Below are positions 47,661 to 60,389 of a stretch of DNA of 64,000 nt, piece by piece. Source of the DNA: Gibbula magus. Its lineage: Eukaryota; Mollusca; Gastropoda; Trochida; Trochidae. The position numbers and the translations under genes are program-made. Within the stretch, counting starts at the first letter, position 1, and each line of letters opens with the position of its first letter. Where the stretch lies: positions 10,261,021 to 10,325,020 of the forward strand of contig OW388303.1 in the NCBI GenBank assembly GCA_936450465.1, in the 5' to 3' direction. The notes beneath the pieces were generated by a model. The model searched no databases. It was not told the origin of the DNA and worked only from the letters and a program-made list of their open reading frames with translations.

Positions 47661-49042
47661 ATACATTGTGTTGACATATATATATATGCCATATTTTAAT
47701 CAGCCATGTCATGTTTCAAGATACAAGTTTCACTAGGTACACGTGAACACTTACTGTATTTGTATTTAAGAAATTAAGTGACATTGTAATACTGTTTACA
47801 GTTTCGTATCGTATCATTTCATTGGCAAAAATATATTGTGTATCCTACTGTACATAAATCAAGATGCACCGGTGTATTGGCATCTGTGCATCTTTAGTTA
47901 GCAATAATCGGTTAAACTGCTATTCAAAGCAATTTCCTGTCCTCCACTGAGAGATACATGGTTAAGCCAGTGTCTTTTGTTTATGAATAATCAATTCACA
48001 AATCTACATTCATACAGACTTGACAGTAAACTCTTTTAATAAATTTCAGAGGGGGATTATGAAAGAATCGAGAGGGAGAGAGAGAAATGATTGAGGGAAA
48101 TTTGTGTCTATATCCAAAATATTACAAATTTGGAGTAAATGTGATTCATTTTGTGAATTATTAACATCATTTATTTATTATTCAAGCTATGAACAGTTAT
48201 TTCAACAATCTTTGAAGCAATTTGAAGCCTTTATTAGCATTGCTAATTAGAATTTCTCAATTTATAGTAAATGCAAACAAAACCGGGCATGAACAGTCTA
48301 TAAATCAGCTCTATGGGAGAATAAATTGTGGACAAAATGGCTGATTTTGCCTTGTATTAATTATGTCAATTTCCTGATGCATCTCCCAGAAAACTATTGA
48401 TTAAAAAATGGATAGTTGATTTGCTATAAACCTCGCTACATGAAAACACTGACACTGAAAAAGCGGATATCATAACGAATGCGTATCTAAGCTCAACATC
48501 GTTTTTGCATAATTTGATGGAAATAACCGCCCGAAATTATTGAAATGATTTGCGATATGATCTCAGAAATTGTAAGCAATTTAAGTTGTGAATACTATTT
48601 TGTACTCATTCCAATTACAGTGTTGTTACATATTGTATATCTCAGTCATTCAGGAATTTCACTGATAATTTCAAGAATTATGTGAAAATAATTGGAATAA
48701 ATTTAACATATGGTTCCGACATGATGCCAGAAAAATTATTTTTGCGATGTTGTTGCAGATGAATATTCAATCATTTTGAAATTCATTGAAAGTATAAAAA
48801 AAACTATGTTGGAATAAATTGAGAATAAGGTTCTGTTAAAAGCAATGGGTTTTGTTATTGTGAATATTCAGTTCTGAATGTCAATATAGACAGGACTATA
48901 TCATTTTGAAATAGGAACATATCTACAGAATATATGAGGAATACGACATGCTGACATTAAACCTTTGTGTCTATGTTATACTCTAGCTGCTTAAGTAACG
49001 AGTGACCATTCAGAGGGGGCGATTTACAGGCATCACAACTCC
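47661..49042. other. AT-rich intronic DNA
   Basis: No gene or bounded repeat was recognised. Confidence 0.5.
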
Positions 49043-49046
49043 TTAA

Positions 49047-49269
49047 AGGGACCCCGCGTCGAGGATAACTATGAGATCAGATTTATCTACCTATGCTGAT
49101 TAACGTGTCTGGTAACGAGTCACAAACCCCAAATTTCAGACAGTTGAAGTAATTCGTAATAAAACTACTCCATGTACACAGTGAAGTGAAGCGTAACTCG
49201 TTAGCAGACCTGTTAACCAGCATAACCAGATTAAAGGGATCTCATTTTTATCCTCGACGCAGTGTCCCT
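49047..49269. mobile_element. TTAA-flanked MITE with AGGGAC..GCGTCGAGGATA ends
   Basis: TTAA lies at 49043-49046 and 49270-49273. The left end AGGGACCCCGCGTCGAGGAT is mirrored by the right end ATCCTCGACGCAGTGTCCCT. TTAA flanks indicate a piggyBac-type element. Its ends differ from the AGGCGCTGTAGC family at 27.6 and 30.6 kb, so this is a separate family. The ORF at 49136-49360 (-) is incidental. Confidence 0.85.
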
Positions 49270-49279
49270 TTAACAAAGG

Positions 49280-52200
49280 GATAATCAGAGTCTGGCCATG
49301 CACTGACTGAAGAATAGCTCGCCAATTCTTATAATTCCATATAAATAATGCAGGACTCATATTTTCGAAGCTCTCTTAGCGCTAAGTAGTAAGTCAATGT
49401 TAATATATGGCACTTATGACTATCTTAGCGCTAAGAAAATGTGGGCCCATATCTACATATAGTTGACAAATTGAGCTTTGTGTATGAGAGTCAGAAGTAT
49501 AATTTCTTTGTTGTTTTGGCATTTCATTTCTTCATCACTGATTAGATTGACTTGCTTTTTAGCAGCTACCGATGGAATTGTTAGTGTTTCTCTTAAGTCT
49601 TGCTACACAATCTGTAGTTTAGTCATAAAATAAAAGCTTTATATATCATGTAAAATTGTTACCTTTTACATTTACATGAACAAGGATTTCTACGGTATGA
49701 TGAAATCGTATGGTCGAGCAATTGATTAGTTAAAAAAAACTCACAGGAAATGAACAAGAATCAATAATCTTGTCACATCACAAGTACTTTTTGCATAGTA
49801 CTTCTTCAATGTCAATGACCGTGACAACATATATAAGAAAAAAGTATCGCATCAATTTTGATTACATCCCTTGATTGGCCGAAATGAAAATAAATTGATA
49901 TTTTCGTGTTAGAAATTCTCCAAAGAAATGGCACAGTCTTTCAGAATTGATTGACCATGGTGGTAAGAGAAATATGAGGAATCATGGAACGTTAGGCTGT
50001 ACATATACACTTGTTCCATCAATTAGACTTCCTCTGCATTGCTATCTGATACCGCTGTATAGCGAGGGATATCTCGAGGGGGGATAGGGAGTAGATGGAG
50101 AATAGGGATTAGGTGGGGGGGACGTTTCCTTAGCCTAGGGGAATCTTGAAGCTAAAAAACCAGATGTATTGGAAGTGAAGTGGCTACCTTGTACACCAAG
50201 GGACCAGACTCCTCTGCCTCCATAAACCTATCATCACTACAACATCATTAACATGTGCACTAATACATCAAAACATTTCAAGGCAGAAATTTTAACTAAC
50301 TTTTTTTTTTTTTGGCAATTCTTTTAAAATTTAGGCTCATCTGAAAGGAAATTTAATTCTCTTTCATATGAGTACCCATGTTTGCTGTCATTGATTAATG
50401 TTTTCTTGTTTAAGGATATTTACCCAAACCTTGTCTGAAATTTTTTAATATGTTCAAGGATAATATTTGGATTCATTATGGTGTGAAAGATATCTTGAAA
50501 CAAAGCTATGTCTGCAAAAAAAGAACATTATTTATCAAATGTTATTCTCAACATATTAAAAAATCGTATCCTTTGAGATTGTATCCTCTTTCTTATCTCA
50601 AAATGTACGTTGAAAAAAGTGGAAAATAATTGGATTTCAAAGTCTCAAATTTGAGGAAGATGTCGTCTCTTTGATACGAACATCCACTCAAAAAAAATAC
50701 TCATCAAAAATGGAATATTCACATTATCGCCGAAGAGGCATATTTGGTGCTTGAAATTCTGAACAAGATTATATCCAGTGTTTATCAAAGATTTATTATT
50801 TCATGGATAAAAAGGGAAATGTTTTAATTATTTATGATTAAAAAATCAATCAGCCAAAGTTATGAACGAACCATGAACAAGCATAATGGCTTTAATTAAT
50901 TATCTATTGATTAACTGTCACCTAATCAATTCTGACTAATCAATTAATGTAATTGCATTTGGAAATATGGAGTTGTCTTCCTGGACTGTTTTTATCAACT
51001 TTTGCGGGAAATATTGGAAAAATGATTGAAATCTCTCATGGCTTCAGGACACAATTCGAACCATAGCTTCATTTGTTGTCATTTCAACTTGAAAAAATAT
51101 TCTTTTAAATATCTCTTTTTAGGATAAAACGTGTATAATTTAAAACAGATTTAATGTTTAATGTTTAATCTGAACAATGACATTAGCATTATTTTATCAC
51201 AGTGTGTTTTAAAGTCAAAACGAATGTGCGTAATGATAATTAATGATAATTAGTTGTGTATTAAGATAGTAGATTAGATTACATGACGGTATATATCTTA
51301 CGATCGGAAATTCTATGATGCTTAATGCCAATACCTTATTGACATTTTCATATTCTAGATTAGTACTAATAAGTTTCATATTAGTCAAGACCATCTGACA
51401 ATAGTCTATCAAATACCAAGTCAAAATCTTCCAAATTAAACGTAGTTCATTTTACGTAAGATCAAATTAGAATTTCACAGCGAATTGAAATTGCAGCCTA
51501 ATAATGTTTAGCAACTTTTGATAAAGAAAAACGATTGCTGCGACCAAATTCTGAAAGACAGAGAGCTTGGCACCGATGGCGCTAATACAGATTCTGTTGT
51601 CTGAAGAAGTCTAAGCTAGACTTCATTTTCTCAGTTGATGGGCAGAAGAATTATTTATAGGTTGCCTCTCACTAACACTAGTGCTTTCCTCTTGAAAATG
51701 GCGTGAATAGCAAATTCTTCTTCCATAAGATGAATTTCTGGCTTTAGGTTGGTATTTGGAGTAAGGGTTTGGGTTTTCCTTTTGTTTTAATGATTGTTTT
51801 TTTGCTTGGTCAGTATAAAATTAATGAAATGAATTTTATTTTCTGTACTTTAAACATTAATTTTGATCAACAAAATTGTTTTCACAACTGTTACCATCTG
51901 AATCAGGAATTATTAGAATTGTGACCTTTTACTAATCAAGATGATTATAATCATTTTACTTAACCTTTCTTTTGATAATGTACTTTTCCTTTTATATCAA
52001 TATCAATTTATAATGTTGATTTAAGTTAAAAGTCGGTTTTGTAGTTATGTGGTTTTCTTTATAATATACTTCTGCAAAATGTAGGTTATATATTTATTAC
52101 AAGATCGTCACACTTATCGCATGGTTGAATATTCTCTGTATACCACTCCATTTGTCCTAATGTACCTAGATATTTGATACTCTGTAAAATATATAGGCTA

Positions 52201-54620
52201 ATCGTTGACTTAAGTCGCCTGTGTTAATACAGTATATCTACCTATAATAAAAATATTAACCTTTTTAAGCGAAATGAAATTTTGAAAAATGTTTTGGGAA
52301 CAAAAATGTTCAATGAAGAAATAGTTAGTAGATATTTTTTTTAAAACAAAACATTGGCATATTGTAGGAGTTAAATTACTTCAGAATAAAGTTTTTTTTC
52401 TTTAATTTTGACATTTCTCAGCTCTTACATGAATATAATATAAAGTATAATATAGCCATCATAAGCTTTATTGTAAAAATTACAACATTAACATTAAGCG
52501 GGAATTTATAAAAAAAAAATGAAATAAATTACTGTTATGTGAAGTGTTTCGGGATGACGGCTTATCAACGACAATTATCAGAATTAACTCAAGCGTGACG
52601 CGAAGAGGAAAAATCGATGATAGAATAACTTCATTATGGCTAAATTTATCATGGCAAGCTGTATGTTGTATGTATATCTGTACGTACTTTCCAACATTAC
52701 ACGCTGTGTTTGTATGTCTTTGTGACCCCTGGTGCGTTAAAATTTGATTTATTATGTGTAAGTGACACTAACCAACCACAAGATAGATTTATGTCGACAG
52801 AGATTACTCTTGACGCAATAGATGAAATATATAAGTAAAAACATATTCAAAACTTCTTTTCACGCCTCTTTGAAATTTTAAAATTTAATTTTAAAATGTC
52901 AAATGGTATGAGATGATGCTCGCCATTTAGTGGATGAACGTAAATGAAGAATAATTAACATAAGTAAAATGTTCAAAGTATATTAAATGTCTATTTTAAA
53001 GAGGTGTTTGCTTTTATGAAATTCATGCGAAGTCAAATAATTTAAAAGATATGTCACTTGAGATATGCCAAATTTACAAATATTTATTGTGACAGAACTA
53101 TAAAGATTTACTTATAATATCATGGTTTTAAATTTGAAAATTATTTTTAAAATCTATAAAAGATAAATAGATATCAGAATAAAAAACACCTTTTAAACAC
53201 AATATTTTGCATTACAAAATCTTCTGTCAGTTTCAAACACATTCATCATTTTGTAAAACATTATTCACCGTTTTGGAAAACATTATTCAAAGATGAAAGA
53301 GTTTGCAAGCCAAGGGAGCAGTGAAATACCAAGTTCTATAAACAGATCCATGTATAAATGTACATGAAATGTATTATTCTACAAATACACTTGGAGCCTA
53401 TTGGGTTTCACTTGAGAGCTCAGATTTCTTTCATACCACAGCACAAGGGGGGTTGAGTAAGGGCTCAGATTAAATACAAGTTTCTTTCCTATTCACAAGT
53501 GACTAGTCCTTTGTTATTCAGCCTTCCTGCCCTATAAAGCGTTTGTGTTTATCATCTGGAGAGTCAGGATATAGTGTCAATACTTTGGGTTGATGTACTA
53601 CGACTTGATAAATGGAGATTTAGTCTTGGTTTTGATAATGTTTTCATGATTTTTCTAAATTATGAATAACATCAAAATTTAAAATTTGTGATGTTTTGTG
53701 TTGGCTTTGAACATTGATTAAATGTGATATTTTAATGTAATTAAACACTGAAAATGATTAATTTTATTTTTATTATGACAGTTGTGATAGCTTTGCAATA
53801 GAAAAAATACATGTATTACGGTTTTGTGCTTTTGTCTTCATTTTGAATTTAAGTCTTTAGCTCAACGACCAGGCCTGAAAGGTCAGATGGGCTTATGGCA
53901 TTTTGACATCGAGTTTAATGTATTACTTGATTTGGATTACTATTTCTAGATCTTAAACATTAGAGACAAATTCATGGAAGTCCTGATGAACTAAAGAGCC
54001 AATGGCTCTGAAATTGAGAAAAAAGAATCATTTTTATGTTTTAAAAAAAATCTCAAATGCCTTCTACGAATTAATAAATTGCAATATATAGGTTTTCATT
54101 GAGGAACATTGGGATTATATGGTTGAAAGCAATAACTCCTTCATTATGATTATATACAAGACAACGATATTCACTATTTGAGTAGATATAACTTGACACA
54201 GTTAATAACAAACTATTTCTTTGTATTGTGTATATAACTTATTAAGTTACAGTCATTAAGTGAAAATGTAATGAAGCAAACAACGGCGCAATTTAATTTG
54301 AAATTTGTTCGATTTGTTTTAATTAAGCGAAACCAAATCTTATCAGGAAGTAAATTAGCTTGAAAATCTGTCCTATATCTCAACACCCACACCATATCCC
54401 TCTCATTACATTGTTTTATCTTTCGGAAAATGAATGTCATTTATTTGAGATAGCAAACTAACGCCTCAGTAGACAAAGTCATTTTTAATTTGTTAAACTT
54501 ATCAACTACACAAGTTTTAATCAACATAGCCTTGGAAGTTTATTTAATTTCGTATGCGTGTAAGGTAGTATTCATTTTATCGAAATTGGTTTAAACTTAC
54601 AGTTTGCACCTTACCTGCAG
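49280..54620. other. Intronic DNA, mostly AT-rich
   Basis: A G-rich stretch lies at 50065-50125 (several runs of 4-7 G). At 53868-53930 the inverse of the GGCCTTTCAGGCC hairpin end of the 15.5-16.1 kb repeat appears, and at 53995-54015 there is an AGAGCCAATGGCTCT hairpin. No coding exon was recognised, although small exons of the antisense gene could hide here. Confidence 0.45.
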
Positions 54621-54624
54621 GTTT

Positions 54625-55095
54625 CTCAGTGGTGAAAGGGTTACATGGGGCTATGCTAGGGGCTGTGATACACTATGATTGTATTGGCAGGGCGGGGCGG
54701 GATAGCGCAGTGGTTAGCACCTTCGGCCTCAAATCAAGAGGTCCAGGGTTTGAATCCAGCCAGGGGCACGGCAACTTTGTCTGCAGTAGAGAACTGTTCT
54801 ACATGCAGTAAGGTTTGGGCGCAATGCTACACTGAATTCAATCGCAGTACCACCCATGGTTCGCGAGTTCCAGCCATTGCCCGCAGGTTTCACTGCAATA
54901 CATAGCCACATGGTGTTGCGGGCTTTTTCCCTGCAATAATACTGGCAGCCGTGATATAAGTGAAATACTCTTGAAAGTGGTGTTTAACCCAAAATCACCT
55001 CGCTTCACCTAACTTAGTGGTGAAAGGGTTAACGAGGAAATAAACCATGTTTTGCTAGGGGCTGTGGTAGATACACTATGATTGCATTGACAGCT
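54625..55095. repeat. About 70-bp duplicated flank around a SINE
   Basis: The phrase 'agtggtgaaagggtta...tgctaggggctgtg..tacactatgattg.attg' occurs on the left (54628-54690) and again on the right (55015-55090), with the SINE between. The right copy has small extra insertions. The duplication is much longer than a normal target duplication and more diverged than the SINE junctions would suggest, so the segment probably duplicated before or by a different route than the SINE insertion. Confidence 0.7.
54691..55012 (+). mobile_element. tRNA-derived SINE, full length
   Basis: This is the best preserved copy in the window. The head is GGGCGGGATAGCGCAGTGG with TTAGCACC, and the B box is CCAGGGTTTGAATCC. 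The body 'ggggcacggcaactttgtctgcagtag' is followed by 'ggtgttgcgggctttttccctgc' and the 3' module 'gccgtgatataagtgaaatac' with 'gtgtttaacccaaaatcacc'. The short frames through the head (GRDSAVVS-type peptide) are by-products that often contaminate protein databases. Confidence 0.9.
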
Positions 55096-55306
55096 ATATA
55101 GTTAACTCTTGAACTCTTGAGTTTATCAGTGCCAACCATTCTGAGAGGCTAAATTACAGGAATTAGGAGTTCCTTACTGAAATTTTTAAGTGCACTCACT
55201 GAAATGTAAATAAGTGTTAAATATGGCTAAATAATACTCCTGAATCAATAAAAATAATTTTTAAACAATATTCATGGTTCGGTTAAGCAATGCTAGTCCA
55301 TTTCCC

Positions 55307-55627
55307 TTTGAGCGGCCATTTTAAGGTGTTCACATTAAAATGGTCGCTCAAAGGTAGTTAAAGTGATCTGACTGATGTAGCAATACCTAAACAATCAAAG
55401 TAGAGTTTTAAATATGGCATCATGATTGAATGGTCAATCATCTTGCTGTCTGAACTCTTAAAATTGCATTAGACCTACAAAATTGTTGCTTCATACGTAG
55501 CACTATTTTCTTCCAATACGGATAGTTGCTTTGAATGCTTTCCTAGGCTTATGGCTGTAAACTTTATTTATAAATGGCAAATTTGAGAACAAATATTATG
55601 CCCAAAAACGAGCTACCGAAGCTTTAA
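55307..55627. mobile_element. Degenerate TTAA-type MITE with strong internal hairpin
   Basis: Arms TTTGAGCGGCCATTTTAA (55307-55324) and TTAAAATGGTCGCTCAAA (55335-55352) form an 18-bp hairpin with a 10-base loop. The right end (55602-55625), ACGAGCTACCGAAGCTTTAA, and the phrase GTTCACATTAAAATGG relate it to the 27.6 and 30.6 kb family. The left end is not clear, so this copy is old or truncated. Confidence 0.6.
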
Positions 55628-55629
55628 AC

Positions 55630-58082
55630 AAAGATAATCTGATAGGTCAGTAGTTATGATAGACATGTGTTTTACCGGTAATTGCTATATTGGCAGGTAG
55701 AGGGTTAAGAAACAAATCATGATGATAAGAGTTAACCTTCTCAGTGCTGTGTGCAGTGAAAGTCAGCAACGGTTTTCATGGTTGGGAGTAACAAATGTCA
55801 ATATTTGTCGGCCTGCTAAACAGAACAAAGGATTATGGGATGTCGATATGTACATCTGTTTACAAGTCTCTCATTAATAGCTGCACTAGACAAAATGATA
55901 GGGAAATAATGGAATCCGGCCAAGAAATGAGGAAAAATTACAGTGCTCCCGTTGTAGAGATGTTGTTATTTTATCGGTTTTCAAGCCTGAACCTGTTTCG
56001 TGGAGGCTGATTATACACTAACACTTGCATATTCACGTCGAGATATCAAAGTGTATTAACACATTTCAACATATTTTTTTTCCAAAATTTTATTAGCCTT
56101 GTTCATTATCAGTCTATATCATATTTTATAATTCATGAACAATGGATAGTTATTTGTGATGCAATTTTGAATATTATACAAATAATGAATATAAAACAAT
56201 AAAAAGATGATATTTGAACCTCTTATTTTTGCTTGCAGAATTTAATCATTTGAAATTCTATCTTTGACATTTAAATGTCAAAAACACTGACCTAAGTAAG
56301 CACCTTGCCTGACATTTATCTTATGTTAATTGATTGCTTTGAATAAGCTTTCATTGACCTTTATGTAAGAATGATTGTCATTTTTACATTTATGTTATTT
56401 GAAATTCAATATAAAGTTAAAGTCAGTTTAAAATGAGAGAAATATTTTTTATCATCTCATGTACACCTAAATCTCCATTAATTCCAACATTAAGACATTA
56501 ATTCTGTCAAGGTTAATTGAAAATTTGATGTAAAAGTTTTTAAATTACAAAATGACATATTCAATTTAATTTTTTTTTATTAATTTCGAAAATGACATAA
56601 AATATTGTCATTTGTATCATATAGCTACAGTATCTTTTTCATCACTTTATTAAAAATAGCCCAATTACAGGAATAAACATGGATTCTGCATGATTGATTT
56701 CAATATTTAAGTCAAATTTTTTTCCAAAATGATGTCAATGTTTCATATAAATAGCAGTGTTATTGTTACTAGCAGTATGTAAATAGCAATTTTAATACTC
56801 AAGTCCACATTGACCCAGAATCTAATCTGGGCTTTGTTTAGCTCCCATATACAAAATACATACAACAGTGATACGAGTAGCTACATATGTTTTGCAGTTG
56901 CTAGGTAACACTCGTATATTTCACCTCTGAGGGCAAAGATGGAATTAAATTTATGGATCAGTGTTTCTAATTAACAATATGCGAATGTTTCTTTTACCGT
57001 TACAAAAGGGAGGATATCGGTCAGCGTAATCTAAGAATGGTCAAGAACTAGTATGTAAATATCAGTGGTGACATGTACCTTTAGGAAATGTCATTTATAA
57101 AGAGTGATTTTCCTCAAGAAATTTAATTATAATCATCAATTTTATATCCTTTGAATTTTCATTTACAAAAATCAAGGTTTTGATTTTCAGATAAATGTCA
57201 TCTCTGAATACCATTTGAAGAATTAAAATATCAACTTTTATATTTTGTCATTCAGTTGGAGAATTGATTATTTCGCTGCAATGAAGAATCAAATAGTTAC
57301 TATTTGGGGGAAAAAAATAAAATAATAAAATGCAAATTCAACTTTTAATATTCTGATATAATCTAATGTATATGATAATAATATAATAATTTCAAACGTG
57401 GGTTTATACATATTTGATACATTATGAGAACCTTGTATGTCACTGAATGTAATTAATTTTCTACATTCTCTCTCTCCTCTGCGGGACGTGTTAATTACGA
57501 TGACAGTCTATTTTTAGCCCATCGTTTCCCAAGAGGCACAAAATCAATGGCCGCCGTGTCATGCAATATAGCCGTATCAGCTGCTTGAACAAAATACCGT
57601 GTCACCGACAGAATCAGTATCAATTTCCTCGATGGTTAGTCTTTACATCCTAAGAAAAGGTTTATACGTTAAATTGTTTTCATAATGATAGGTGTGACAT
57701 TTCATTATTTCTCATACCTGTCTCTGTTTCATGTAGATCTAGGTTTATGGTTGAATATTTGTGACACAATATCCACCATCGATTGATTGATTTATATATT
57801 TGTTTATTCCATTTGTATTTCGTTACATTCAAAGCTCCTGTACATATATGTTGGTTTTACACTGGAAGAATTGAGTGATTAACATTATGAAAATTATTTC
57901 ACTGCAATTAACTCTTGATATGTACCATATTTTCACTTATAAGCGCCGGCCTCCAAAAAAGTTTAACCTAATAAATGCTCCAGATGCTGACCTAAAAATA
58001 ATTAAACGGGACACTAATGAGGAATTCCCCTAAGTGTGACAATAATTAAAAACAATTAATTTAATTCTGTCATCTATGTTGA
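55630..58082. other. AT-rich intronic DNA with one GC-richer island
   Basis: The island at 57475-57650 contains GGCCGCCGTGTCATG and several CG pairs, unusual for this window. It has no convincing exon and may be a conserved regulatory element. A partial GCGCC-type MITE end lies at 57930-57990. Confidence 0.45.
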
Positions 58083-58208
58083 ATATATATATATATATAT
58101 ATACCTCACCTCACCTCACCTCACCTCACCTCACCTCACCTCACCTCACCTCACCTCACCTCAACTCAACTCAACTCAACTCAACTCAACTCAACTCAAC
58201 TCAACTCA
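58083..58208. repeat. Compound microsatellite: (AT)10, (CCTCA)12, (ACTCA)9
   Basis: The AT run (58083-58103) passes directly into twelve CCTCA units (58104-58163). These switch at a single point to nine ACTCA units (58164-58208). The two blocks differ only at one base of the unit. The small ORF across it is incidental. Confidence 0.95.
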
Positions 58209-58446
58209 CCTTTCCTCACGATTCACTGTTATCAAAAGGTTTGAGAGGAGGCTGCTTAAATTGAAAAGAAGGGGCCAATAATTAGGGCAGCGGTTGTAGG
58301 TTGTTTACAGTATTTAAGTGAAAATTGTTTCAATCATTTTTATAACTACTAAATGCAAAGGATGGATGACAGGCAACTTTGAGGTGAATCGAACATTCAT
58401 GTCTATTTGTCATGCAATAGCACACACTTGTCAATACTGATAAAAA

Positions 58447-58520
58447 TCAATTATCGTTCAGTTGAAGTAGACAAAATTGCGAATCAATTATCGTTTAGTT
58501 GTAGTGGACAAAGTTGCAAA
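58447..58520. repeat. 37-bp tandem duplication
   Basis: TCAATTATCGTTCAGTTGAA with its continuation (58447-58483) is repeated at 58484-58520 with five changes, and a third TCAATCA start follows. Confidence 0.8.
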
Positions 58521-58559
58521 TCAATCACTATATAGCTAACTTGTAATATTGCGTGATTG

Positions 58560-59617
58560 ATTATGTTGGTTAGCTGATGTAATGTCGGGGAAATAAAATC
58601 TTGTTTTCCCTCCACTGTCAATTTATGTAATTTATGAGTTCAACTGGTTCAGCTTGAGTCATCAAATTCATGAACACATTTAAATAAGATTTTCTGCATA
58701 ATCAATGTAAATTGTCGCCTGAGATGTATACATGTGTTTTGAGATTTCATCTTTCACACTAGGGATGATGAATAAAAAACATTTAAAAAAAAAATAAAAT
58801 TCATATTTCTTATTTCGATTTAAGTTATTTTCAAAAGAGAAGTTTTGAAATACTTTGCATAAAAAGCTCAAATTTTTGTCAATTTTCAAATCTGGACTAA
58901 ATTCATTTGCTATATTTTCATATTTATTTTCAAAATCAATTTCCACACTTTACAGCTACAATAATTTGTTTGATATTCATTGCGTCTATTCATTTGAGAA
59001 AATCAATTTCTTTGGAATGAAATATTATTTCTCTCCATTATTTAAAGCAATGCAATATATCGTGTAAGAAATATCTTGAAAAGACGTATCGTTTTTTAAA
59101 TAGATAATGTATTGGAAGGACTTATTGTTGAGATAAATCTATTAGGTAGAGCCAATATTCTCCCTATGGTAATGCCTCCAAGGAAAGAGCTCCATTATGT
59201 AATGATAAAAGGCAAATTCAAAACCATCTCTCCCCGGAGATAGGGCATAGAATTACATTACAGTCCAAAATAAATGAGAATTTGCAAAATACAATAAACT
59301 GGAATTAAAAAGAATTAAATTATCTTTTGTCCTCAAAGAACATTTCAATATCCCAGAGTTACATGTTGTGCAGATGTGGAAGTTTTTCCTCAAATGCAAT
59401 GAAGTCTTTCTTAAGAAAAGCGAACTTAAGATATAGATTTGTTTCAAAATACAATGTTTAAAATGAAAACATTTTCCTCAAACTAGACCTCCTTTTTGTC
59501 CCTTTTAAATATAAGGTCTAAGTTGTTTGTTTTTTTCAAAATTTAATGAGAAGTTAGACGAAAACTTATTACGTTCTGCCGTTGCTATGTTGCTTATTTT
59601 CAGAGGAAGATAATGCA
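58560..59617. other. AT-rich intronic DNA
   Basis: No gene or bounded repeat was recognised. The frames at 58680-58946 (-) and 58855-59067 (+) are low-complexity AT shadows. Confidence 0.5.
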
Positions 59618-59817
59618 AAATTTATTCAAAGTCAAACAAGACTTTTAATTATTTACTGGACTGGGATCTCAGTGATGTTTTCTGTTGTATTCATGAGAAA
59701 AGACTTACCTTCAACATAGAACAAAAGGCATTCATGACATTGTTTGAAATGACATTAAAGTCATTGGTTTGTTTAAGAAGTTGGTTAGATGAAGAAGAAA
59801 CAATTTTATGGATTTAC

Positions 59818-59879
59818 AACTTCTTTATTGCCGGAGTGCTTGTGTTCGATGTTGACGCTAACGACGTTGTCAAGCATCT
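59818..59879 (-). CDS. Candidate exon of the antisense gene (20 codons)
   Basis: On the - strand an AG at 59881-59880 is followed by a 62-base segment ending before GTAAAT. It reads 'MLDNVVSVNIEHKHSGNKEV' after a 2-base entry, and leaves in phase 0, which is what the exon at 46744 needs. The segment is far richer in GC than its neighbours. Against it, the polypyrimidine tract is weak, the intron to 46744 would be 13 kb, and the + strand is also open across the same bases (59620-59891, with 'WLDEEETILWIYNFFIAGVL'). Confidence 0.35.
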
Positions 59880-60177
59880 CTGTCATTAAAGTACATATCA
59901 ACTCACTAAATACTTCATGTTTATTTCGGAAAATAAACATAAGTTATTAAAAAGTTCAACGTCATTAGTATACTCATGATATTTTAAAATACAAATTAAG
60001 AATTAAATAGACAGATATTTAAAAGTTAATTTGTTTACCAAATCTCAGTGTTACGAATAGGGAATCCTTTAAAAAGAAATTGGCTAATAAATTTGTTTCA
60101 TCTTTCATTACTTTCTGATGCTGGATTTAAAAAAAATCTTTTTCTTCTCAGTGTGACATGGAGGTGTGGAAGATTTT

Positions 60178-60387
60178 TCAATTAGAGAATTTAGGCCATA
60201 ACATTTTCAATTCTGTTCTGTGCTCTTGCCCTGCTGATGGCGTTATCAGTTGAAGATATTTGTTCAGCGTGAATGTGCCTCGTACCCTTCGGCTGAAAGA
60301 ATCACTGCAGAGCACTGCACAGCAAATGGGATTCGCATACATGTGCGCTGCGTACATTGCTCTTGGAATACCTTGAATAAAAATGGC
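60178..60387 (-). CDS. Candidate exon of the antisense gene, 3' boundary unclear
   Basis: A very strong acceptor (CTTTTTTTCTTTTTCAG) opens the segment at 60387. The first frame stays open for 69 codons to a TGA: 'AIFIQGIPRAMYAAHMYANP', 'CCAVLCSDSFSRRVRGTF', 'LNKYLQLITPSAGQ' and 'LKMLWPKF'. Base composition is clearly less AT-rich than the flanks. The donor is not obvious. CAAG|GTATTC and TGCA|GTGATT would both leave in the phase needed by the 59879 exon; alternatively this is a last exon ending at the TGA. I do not recognise the peptide. Confidence 0.42.
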   Translation of the reverse strand, partial: AIFIQGIPRAMYAAHMYANPICCAVLCSDSFSRRVRGTFTLNKYLQLITPSAGQEHRTELKMLWPKFSN

Positions 60388-60389
60388 CT

